The notes under the pieces were generated by a model. The model made no database searches. It had not been told where the DNA came from and was given only the letters and a program-made list of their open reading frames with translations. Below, piece by piece: positions 57,724 through 64,000 of a stretch of 64,000 bases of DNA (the first letter of the stretch is position 1; each line of letters begins with the position of its first letter). This stretch comes from Prochlorococcus marinus XMU1411 (GTDB lineage: Bacteria; Cyanobacteriota; Cyanobacteriia; PCC-6307; Cyanobiaceae). The stretch is from assembly GCF_017696075.1 (NCBI RefSeq), contig NZ_JAAORI010000006.1:1-64000 (forward strand). Reading direction: 5' to 3'. The position numbers and the translations under genes were made by a program.

Positions 57724-58485
57724 TTAAGTAGTAAATAAAACTTCTTTAATTAAAGATTCAGTAAATTCTTTACCAAACAAACTCGACAACATTGGTCTTG
57801 CTGGATCGTTATCTCTTCTATAATTCAAATAATTATTTTGACCGTTTATTAATTCTTTTTGCAGTTCAATATTGACTTCTTTGCTTTCAAAAAGAATTTC
57901 CAAATACAAATCAAGATATTCCTTAAATGAGGTATAAAGCTGATTAGTAATTAAAAAATCACTTTTTTCTTCTTTTGGTAATTTTGACCATATTACTCCT
58001 GGAGAAAAAAATCTAGCTACATCCGCAGACATTTTTTCAGCTAATGGGAGTGATGAATGACAATTATTTTTGAGTTTTATAAGTTTTTCTAATAACTCAT
58101 TATTGTATTGATTTTGTATTTTTAATGAAGGCTGAAAATCTAATACTAGTAAATGACTATTTGGTAGAGAAACAAAATCCACTCCAAAAAATGGGACGTT
58201 ATAAATAGTATTAGGAATAATTAAAAAATTTAAAACAGAATAATTTGGACTATTTATACAAACTGCCCTTGCGAATTGAATTCTTTTGTTATGCGTTACA
58301 CCCCAAGTAGATAGATTCACATTTTTTTTTGATTTTTTTGAACCATAATTTGAATCTTTATAAGAATATTCCGAGGGTATTGTTTTTTCTAAACAGTTAT
58401 ATTTACGTAAATTATTTGTTAAATATTTTAAAAAATTATGCCATCTCCAATCTGGCCTGTAAAAAATAGTATCTTGTATCAACAT
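57724..58485 (-). CDS. Phycoerythrobilin:ferredoxin oxidoreductase (PebB)
   Basis: This enzyme reduces 15,16-dihydrobiliverdin to phycoerythrobilin using ferredoxin. It is 253 residues of the ferredoxin-dependent bilin reductase family: [23 protein letters not shown] near residue 98 and [12 protein letters not shown] near 157 are family blocks. It is the last gene of ho1-pebA-pebB and directly abuts pebA with no gap. Confidence 0.93.
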   Translation of the reverse strand: MLIQDTIFYRPDWRWHNFLKYLTNNLRKYNCLEKTIPSEYSYKDSNYGSKKSKKNVNLSTWGVTHNKRIQFARAVCINSPNYSVLNFLIIPNTIYNVPFFGVDFVSLPNSHLLVLDFQPSLKIQNQYNNELLEKLIKLKNNCHSSLPLAEKMSADVARFFSPGVIWSKLPKEEKSDFLITNQLYTSFKEYLDLYLEILFESKEVNIELQKELINGQNNYLNYRRDNDPARPMLSSLFGKEFTESLIKEVLFTT

Positions 58486-59196
58486 TCAATGAATAATCTC
58501 ATTGTTTAATGTAAACAGAAATTTATTGATAAATTTTTTTGTCCATTTTTCTCCAAAAAAAGATTTAAACAATTTATCTGCTGGGTCTTTTTCAAAACTG
58601 TACTTATCATATTTAATTTGATTAATCTTTATTTCTTCTGCATTTAAAAATTGATTAACAGGATTCGATTTATAGATGTTCAAATAATTATTTACAAATA
58701 AATGGAATATATTATTTAAATCTCTATCAAGATTTAATTTATTTCCCCTACATATAATCACCCATGGGGAAAAATACTTTTTTGAATCATATATATTCTT
58801 CATTTTATTATTATCAAATGCAGAATATTTTTTCTTAATACTACCTAAACTTGAACAATATTTTTCAAGATATCTGCTTTCTTGAATTAAAGGTTGATAA
58901 TCAAGTATTGCTAATAACTTTTGAGAAGTTCCAAACCATAAAATATCAGCTCCTAAAATAGGCAATTCACTATCAAAATTAGGATATGCGACCGTATTAA
59001 ACACTTGCAGTTTTTTGCCACCATCTAATCTTGTTATTCGCCACTTTCTATATTCGGGAGATGAAAAAAGCCAATTTTTAATAATATATTGTGAGTCTTC
59101 ATTGTGATGTTCTTTGAATTCACTAGATATTCGTACTTCATGTCCATTTAATTCATCAATATTGGTTTTAAGGAAATCAACTAATGAATCAAACAT
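58486..59196 (-). CDS. 15,16-dihydrobiliverdin:ferredoxin oxidoreductase (PebA)
   Basis: This enzyme reduces biliverdin IXa to 15,16-dihydrobiliverdin. It is 236 residues. [26 protein letters not shown] near residue 79 and [10 protein letters not shown] near 142 are ferredoxin-dependent bilin reductase blocks, and the N-terminus matches PebA rather than PebB. It lies 5 bp after ho1. PebA and PebB are separate genes here, unlike the single PebS of cyanophages. Confidence 0.93.
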   Translation of the reverse strand: MFDSLVDFLKTNIDELNGHEVRISSEFKEHHNEDSQYIIKNWLFSSPEYRKWRITRLDGGKKLQVFNTVAYPNFDSELPILGADILWFGTSQKLLAILDYQPLIQESRYLEKYCSSLGSIKKKYSAFDNNKMKNIYDSKKYFSPWVIICRGNKLNLDRDLNNIFHLFVNNYLNIYKSNPVNQFLNAEEIKINQIKYDKYSFEKDPADKLFKSFFGEKWTKKFINKFLFTLNNEIIH

Positions 59197-59201
59197 AAAT
59201 A

Positions 59202-59912
59202 TTAGGTCTCGGTACTTCCTTTCCTAACTTTTTTTGTAATGTAATTGAATACAATCTTGCCTAAAACAGCAATCAAGTTACCTTCAAGCTCCTTAAACAT
59301 TTTCATATTGTAAGTAAAAGCTTGATTAGCTTCATCAATAATTTGATCAGCCATCGTTTGATTTATTGGAAGTTGATTCAAAGTAAGGGAATATTCTTCC
59401 TTAAATTTCTTTTCATCAGCAATTAACTCAAACTCATAAAAATTTAAACCATCATTTCCCTGCAAATTTAATGCTTTTTTAGCGATCCTTTTTAAGATTT
59501 GCCCCCCAGATAAATCTCCTATATAGCGAGTATAGTGGTGACCAACTAAGAGCTCTGGTGAATTTTTAGCGACCTCTCGGATTCTTTCAACATATTCTTT
59601 TGCTGAGTGAGAAATATTAATTTCATTCTTCCAGTTTTCACCAAAATAAAATTTAAGATCATTTACAAGAGTTTCTTTCCTGAATAATGATTTAAAACCT
59701 ATAGGTTTTATTACGGGATGTTCCTCATTGACCAGTCTTTCAATTTCTTCTTCCATAGCTTCATAAACAAAATATAAATCACTAATTAATTTTCTATAAG
59801 ATTTTTTTTCAACAACTCCTTTTAAAAAACAAGCTACAAAGCCAGTATTTTCTGCCATAGTATGGGATTTTTTTGTCCCTTCTCTTAATTGTCCTGCAAG
59901 AGCAACTGCCAT
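59202..59912 (-). CDS. Heme oxygenase (HO1)
   Basis: This enzyme opens haem to biliverdin IXa, CO and iron using ferredoxin. It is 236 residues. The proximal haem ligand is His17 in [10 protein letters not shown], and the distal helix contains [27 protein letters not shown]. It is first in the ho1-pebA-pebB operon; the biliverdin made is the substrate of PebA. Confidence 0.96.
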   Translation of the reverse strand: MAVALAGQLREGTKKSHTMAENTGFVACFLKGVVEKKSYRKLISDLYFVYEAMEEEIERLVNEEHPVIKPIGFKSLFRKETLVNDLKFYFGENWKNEINISHSAKEYVERIREVAKNSPELLVGHHYTRYIGDLSGGQILKRIAKKALNLQGNDGLNFYEFELIADEKKFKEEYSLTLNQLPINQTMADQIIDEANQAFTYNMKMFKELEGNLIAVLGKIVFNYITKKVRKGSTET

Positions 59913-59969
59913 ATATTTTGAATTATTTTTGTAAGTTTATTTAATCTACAAGGAAAATACATAAAACAG

Positions 59970-60401
59970 CTAATTTTTGTTACCAGCGGATGTTGTAGAG
60001 AATAGCTTATAAAGTTCTTTACAAACCAAAAAAAGGTTATCTTTTTGTTCCTTTTGCGGTAAATGAGTACCAGTCATTTCCCAATCACCGATGGTAGCCA
60101 CTCTCCATCTCTCGGAGGGAACAATCATACCTCGCATTATTATTCCTAACAATTTCGGAACTCTGCGATTATTATCATTTTCAATTCTTAATTGTAGGAG
60201 TATTGCTCTACATTCAATAAGGGGACTCCAACCAGGGAAATGGAAAGCAAAATCAATAGTATCTTGCATGGATTCATTATTTGAATTGTCCCAGGGACTA
60301 AAGTTTACGCTTGCATCTGGAAAATATTTCCGAAACAAAGCTGCAGTGGAAGCAATTTTATTAGCTATTTCAACATTACTTACATTTGAACTCGCATTCA
60401 T
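59970..60401 (-). CDS. Conserved hypothetical protein, 143 residues
   Basis: A soluble protein with no recognised catalytic motif. Central segments are DTIDFAFHFPGWSPLIECRAILLQLRI and LLGIIMRGMIVPSERWRVATIGDWEMTG. The pattern seems conserved among marine cyanobacteria from memory, but I cannot name a family. It lies 57 bp upstream of ho1 on the same strand and may share its transcript. Confidence 0.6.
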   Translation of the reverse strand: MNASSNVSNVEIANKIASTAALFRKYFPDASVNFSPWDNSNNESMQDTIDFAFHFPGWSPLIECRAILLQLRIENDNNRRVPKLLGIIMRGMIVPSERWRVATIGDWEMTGTHLPQKEQKDNLFLVCKELYKLFSTTSAGNKN

Positions 60402-60548
60402 AAGTAGCTGAGTATTTTTTTGAAAATGACATAATTTCCTTTAACTTGCTTATTAACTACTTTTTCTTTTAATAAAGATGTTGAAATGCTGATCAATAAA
60501 CTATTCTCTATTCACATTTGAATAATAAATTTCTAGGTTTTAAAGAAA

Positions 60549-60592
60549 ATAACTCATCGCAAATTACAATACGAGGAACTTCAATGAGTTAT
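60549..60592 (+). promoter_or_regulatory. Inverted repeat in the icd leader
   Basis: ATAACTCAT (60549-60557) and ATGAGTTAT (60584-60592) form a perfect 9-bp inverted repeat with a 26-bp spacer, 20-63 bp upstream of the icd ATG. Since the gene on the other side is divergent, it is not a terminator of an upstream gene. It may be an operator or a leader stem-loop. No NtcA-type GTA-N8-TAC site was found. Confidence 0.4.
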
Positions 60593-60611
60593 CTTTTATT
60601 AATTCTATGCT

Positions 60612-62036
60612 ATGCCAAAATTTGAAAAATTAAGTTTACCTAATGAAGGAGAGATAATAACTTTTAATCAAGGCAAACCTAATGTTCCTAATAATCCAAT
60701 TGTCCCATTTATTAGGGGTGATGGTACTGGAGTTGATATTTGGCCTGCAACTCAAATCGTTCTTGATTCAGCTATTAAAAAAAGCTATGGAGATGAAAGA
60801 AAAATTAATTGGTTTAAAGTCTATGCAGGCGATGAAGCTTGTGAACTTTATGGAACATATAACTACCTCCCTCAAGATACTATTGAAGCAATCAAACACT
60901 TTGGTGTAGCCATTAAAGGTCCTTTAACGACTCCCATCGGTGGAGGCATTAGATCTCTTAATGTTGCATTAAGGCAAATATTTGATTTATACAGCTGTGT
61001 TAGACCATGCAAATATTATTCAGGAACTCCAAGCCCTCACAAAAATCCCCAAAATTTAGACGTTATTGTTTATAGAGAAAATACTGAAGATATCTATATG
61101 GGAATTGAATGGGAAGCGGAGGATAATAATTGTCTTGAATTAATTAATCACTTAAATAACGTTGTCATACCAAAAAGTAAAAATTTAAAAAATAGATCTA
61201 TACCTAATGGATCAGGTATTGGAATAAAACCAGTGAGTAAATCTGGTAGCCAAAGGCATATTAGAAAAGCTATTGAACATGCCAAAAGATTATCAGGAGA
61301 TAAAAGGCATGTGACTCTTGTACATAAAGGGAATATTATGAAGTATACAGAAGGTGCATTTAGAGATTGGGGATATGAATTAGCAGTAAATGAATTTAGA
61401 GATGATTGCATTACAGAAAGAGAAAGCTGGATTTTAGATAATATTCAGAAAAATCCAGAAATTACAATTGAAAATAATGCTCGAAAAATTGAACCAGGTT
61501 TTGACAAGCTTACAAATAACAAAAAAGCATTCATTTGCGAAGAAATTAAAGAAGTTATTGCATCAATATCAAATTCTCATGGAAATGGAAAATGGAAAAA
61601 ACTTATTCTTGTTGATGATCGGATAGCTGATAGTATATTTCAACAAATTCAAACTAGACCTCAAGAATATTCAATTCTTGCAACCTTAAATCTCAATGGA
61701 GACTATGTTTCTGATGCAGCTGCAGCAATTGTTGGTGGTCTAGGTATGGCTCCTGGCGCAAATATTGGAGATAATGCAGCAATTTTCGAAGCTACGCACG
61801 GTACTGCGCCAAAACATGCAGGCTTAAATAAGATTAATCCAGGCTCAGTAATTCTTAGTGGTGTAATGATGCTTGAATATTTTGGTTGGGATGAGGCAGC
61901 TAACTTAATTACTAATGGTTTAAGTAAGGCAATAGAGCAAAAAAAAGTCACTTATGATCTAGCACGCTTAATGGTACCAAAAGTAGAACCCTTATCCTGC
62001 AGCAGTTTTGCTGAAGAAATTATCTCAAATTTCTAA
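60612..62036 (+). CDS. Isocitrate dehydrogenase, NADP-dependent
   Basis: This enzyme oxidises isocitrate to 2-oxoglutarate, the carbon skeleton for ammonium assimilation and the nitrogen-status signal in cyanobacteria. It is 474 residues. GGGIRSLNVALRQIFDLYSCVRP near residue 113 is the substrate-binding block. FEATHGTAPKHAG near residue 395 is the cofactor region. The cyanobacterial insert around residues 260-330 explains the extra length over E. coli Icd (416). It converges on the DUF1537 gene (2 bp). Confidence 0.97.
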   Translation: MPKFEKLSLPNEGEIITFNQGKPNVPNNPIVPFIRGDGTGVDIWPATQIVLDSAIKKSYGDERKINWFKVYAGDEACELYGTYNYLPQDTIEAIKHFGVAIKGPLTTPIGGGIRSLNVALRQIFDLYSCVRPCKYYSGTPSPHKNPQNLDVIVYRENTEDIYMGIEWEAEDNNCLELINHLNNVVIPKSKNLKNRSIPNGSGIGIKPVSKSGSQRHIRKAIEHAKRLSGDKRHVTLVHKGNIMKYTEGAFRDWGYELAVNEFRDDCITERESWILDNIQKNPEITIENNARKIEPGFDKLTNNKKAFICEEIKEVIASISNSHGNGKWKKLILVDDRIADSIFQQIQTRPQEYSILATLNLNGDYVSDAAAAIVGGLGMAPGANIGDNAAIFEATHGTAPKHAGLNKINPGSVILSGVMMLEYFGWDEAANLITNGLSKAIEQKKVTYDLARLMVPKVEPLSCSSFAEEIISNF

Positions 62037-62038
62037 TT

Positions 62039-63388
62039 TTAAAAATTATTTTTATTTTCAAAAACTTTCCAAATATTAACCAGTGAATCTTTAGTGCCAA
62101 TGTTTCCAGGATGAGTAACAATTGGAAGTTTTGCGCCATTTTTTAGATTGTAAGTCACCACTGAAATGCCAGTTAAAATCTGTCCTTCAAGATAAACATA
62201 ATCTGCATTAAGCCCTTTACTAAGAATCAAATTTGTTGTTATTCCACCTTTTGAAATCAAATATCCTATTTCATACTTCAAATCTGCGACTAATTCAGCA
62301 ATAAAACAAGCAAGTAAATTATAAAAATTAAATAGTTCAGAAGCATCTAAAGACATAAATTTTCTTGAAGTAAACAAAACAGGAGTTTTTCCTTTCTCAA
62401 AAGAAAATCTAATTTCTTTCAACAATTTATTTTTAAAAAAATTCCTTCGCTTCTGATTATTATCTGATGAATTAATTTTAAAGAATTCAAAAACATCTAA
62501 TTCAATTGGATTGCAATTACTTATCTCTAATAAATTATTCAATTGTATTGTTGAAAGTTCTACATAAGATCCAACAATTATCAGTCCTGGAAGAAAACTC
62601 TTTTCTTTCTTTCTTGTTCTTAAATTAGAGAAAAATATTTCACTCTGTGAGACACTTTTTTTTTCAGAAATTGAACTTATAAAACTTGCTGCAGTTCGAA
62701 AAAGGAATTTTTTTTGTTTAATTAATTTTTTAATTACTAAAGAAAATTTTTTTAGTTGAGAATAATTTTCTACATCTACAACTACATGTTTATTATTCTT
62801 CAAGTTCTTTAGTGTGTTAAAAACAATATTATTTTCTTTATCATTTAGCATTTCGATATCTGACAATAAGAGATTTTGAATATCTTCAAAATTTATTTGC
62901 GATTTACTCTGCTGAAATAAAAGACTCTTGACATTACTTGTCTCATATCCAAAAATTTTATCTGTTGCAAAAATTGTTTCACTAATAGGAGTTTTATCAA
63001 CAAAATGAGATCCATTAATTGTTAATCTTTTACCCTCAATGAAAGCTGGAATATGAAAAGTAGCATCGAAAGGACCTAAGCAACTATTTAGAGCAATTGG
63101 CTCTAAAAAGTTATGTCCTCGAAGAGTAGAGTCTCCTCTACTTATAAAAATAATTTCTTCTTCATAGGCTTGAGAAGTAATTACAGTCTTAAGATTTTTG
63201 CAAATTTCCTCTATTGTTAATTTCGCATCATTTTCTGATAGTGACCTTGTGTTAGCCAAAATAAAAAATAAATTAGATTTAGATTCAAAACCTTTGACTA
63301 AAGTTGAGCAGTCCCACTTAAGCAGTAATAAGCAATCGTGAACAGTTTGAGAGCCTGTGGGATCATCATCTATAACGACAAATTTCAT
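62039..63388 (-). CDS. DUF1537 / four-carbon acid sugar kinase family protein
   Basis: A 449-residue protein. VIDDDPTGSQTVHD near residue 5 is the N-terminal family motif, RGDSTLRGH near residue 105 is the conserved sugar-acid-binding block, and SKGGITTNLIL near residue 387 corresponds to the C-terminal nucleotide-binding GGxT motif. Characterised relatives phosphorylate four-carbon acid sugars such as erythronate or threonate. The gene partners usual for that pathway are not in this window, so the substrate is unknown. It lies 13 bp downstream of the epimerase gene, same strand. Confidence 0.85.
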   Translation of the reverse strand: MKFVVIDDDPTGSQTVHDCLLLLKWDCSTLVKGFESKSNLFFILANTRSLSENDAKLTIEEICKNLKTVITSQAYEEEIIFISRGDSTLRGHNFLEPIALNSCLGPFDATFHIPAFIEGKRLTINGSHFVDKTPISETIFATDKIFGYETSNVKSLLFQQSKSQINFEDIQNLLLSDIEMLNDKENNIVFNTLKNLKNNKHVVVDVENYSQLKKFSLVIKKLIKQKKFLFRTAASFISSISEKKSVSQSEIFFSNLRTRKKEKSFLPGLIIVGSYVELSTIQLNNLLEISNCNPIELDVFEFFKINSSDNNQKRRNFFKNKLLKEIRFSFEKGKTPVLFTSRKFMSLDASELFNFYNLLACFIAELVADLKYEIGYLISKGGITTNLILSKGLNADYVYLEGQILTGISVVTYNLKNGAKLPIVTHPGNIGTKDSLVNIWKVFENKNNF

Positions 63389-63401
63389 AAGTATTGCAAA
63401 A

Positions 63402-64000
63402 TTACTTAAGTGATTTTATTTGTATTGAAGCATTTAACCTTTTACTATCATTTGAAGGAATCATAATGTTTCTGAATCCATCAACAAAAGAATTACGGGG
63501 ACTAGTCCAAGGTTCGAGACATATCATTCTTCTTGGAGGATCACTCCAAATAACGCCTAAATCAAAAGGATATGGATGATTTAAAGTTACCTCTCTTTTA
63601 AAAATCTTATCTCTAAAAGAGCTTCTACCGGAAGTATACATAAGAAGATCAACTCCTAAATTAATTTTGTTTAATTCATCCAAAGTATTACTTATAGTAT
63701 TTCTTTCTTGATCCTGACAATTAAGTGGATTATCAACAAACTCTAAATTTTTGAAATCTGAAACATTAAAATAAGGATGCAAACCAAAATTTATAGGCAT
63801 AGCAAAATCTGTTTTGTTCTGGATTGTAATTTCAAATTCTAAAAAGTTAATTTTTAAAATAACTTCTATTTTTAGTTCGAAATCAAAAGGATAATATTTT
63901 TTGGTTTGTTTAGATGCATTTAAGAATAAGCATAAAAATTTTTCATTTTCATGGAAGGAGTATTGCCATTGCAAATCCCTAGCGAAACCATGTTGTGGTA
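63402..64000 (-). CDS. Aldose 1-epimerase-like protein (galactose mutarotase family), partial
   Basis: The reading frame is open to the right edge, so the gene begins outside the window. The visible part starts with PQHGFARDLQWQ at the edge, which contains the catalytic-region His of the mutarotase family. It continues with NFGLHPYFNVSD (second conserved His) and ends with WTSPRNSFVDG, where the Glu/Asp region lies (CLEPWTSP). About 199 codons are present. It probably interconverts sugar anomers, or is the YeaD-like hexose-6-phosphate mutarotase form. It precedes the DUF1537 kinase gene by 13 bp, suggesting a shared sugar-related operon (inference). Confidence 0.87.
   Translation of the reverse strand, partial: PQHGFARDLQWQYSFHENEKFLCLFLNASKQTKKYYPFDFELKIEVILKINFLEFEITIQNKTDFAMPINFGLHPYFNVSDFKNLEFVDNPLNCQDQERNTISNTLDELNKINLGVDLLMYTSGRSSFRDKIFKREVTLNHPYPFDLGVIWSDPPRRMICLEPWTSPRNSFVDGFRNIMIPSNDSKRLNASIQIKSLK

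Noticed and set aside
57724-59196. Possible phage-type PebS
   Set aside because: Two separate genes with PebA- and PebB-like sequences are present; PebS is a single enzyme.
1-64000. CRISPR array, transposase, integrase, rRNA or riboswitch
   Set aside because: No regularly spaced repeat array, recombinase motif, rRNA sequence or recognisable riboswitch core was seen on either strand.

Overview
The window looks like a chromosome segment of a high-light-adapted Prochlorococcus (marine picocyanobacterium). By eye the DNA is very AT-rich, genes are tightly packed, and the gene set combines photosystem I (psaA, psaD), NDH-1 (ndhN), the cyanobacterial redox protein LdpA, bilin synthesis (ho1-pebA-pebB), a CbiG-CobJ fusion and a PanC-Cmk fusion. 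No transposase, integrase, rRNA or CRISPR array was seen. The species call rests on recognised protein families and gene order, not on a database search.

Layout. 1-537: 5' part of psaA on the minus strand, which loses its psaA match at about base 58, followed upstream by a divergent regulatory gap. 872-3555: corrinoid biosynthesis (cobJ) and a HAD phosphatase. 3556-6149: a small accessory block of a polysaccharide deacetylase and a formyltransferase, flanked by imperfect direct repeats and lying at the 3' end of tRNA-Ser(GCU). 6211-9088: alr, an HNH nuclease, prfA. 9116-24106: one long minus-strand ribosomal-protein block (S10/spc/alpha type), rplC to rpmE, including secY, adk, rpoA and truA. 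24392-28050 (plus): ndhN-ldpA, tRNA-Gln, a HAD protein and recA with an SOS box. 28053-38748: DUF2839, a helicase relative, tyrA, crtD, a fructosamine-kinase-like gene, a CAAD protein, a ThiF/MoeB-rhodanese protein, a duplicated CobO, LarE-like, speD, recF and tRNA-Arg. 38759-49171 (minus): ppc, gshA, trpE, psaD, then a sensor kinase-rodA-mrp cluster. 49331-64000: hemF, an RNase D-like exonuclease, an LpxB-like protein next to tRNA-Cys, purM, panC-cmk, ho1-pebA-pebB, icd, a DUF1537 kinase and the 3' part of an aldose-1-epimerase gene.

Most of the window is core metabolism and translation. The points that stand out are: the psaA junction at the left edge; the tRNA-Ser-linked surface-sugar cassette; a recF whose only ATG start is one base out of frame across an A8/T7 homopolymer; degenerate versions of well-known enzymes (a DinG-like helicase without Walker A, a histidine kinase with eroded ATP-binding boxes, a MoeB-like protein without zinc cysteines); and short candidate regulatory dyads upstream of psaA, psaD, icd and rplE. 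Ten convergent gene pairs are separated by 27 bp or less, or overlap, with no room for intrinsic terminators. I saw nothing that amounts to a new defence system or mobile element.
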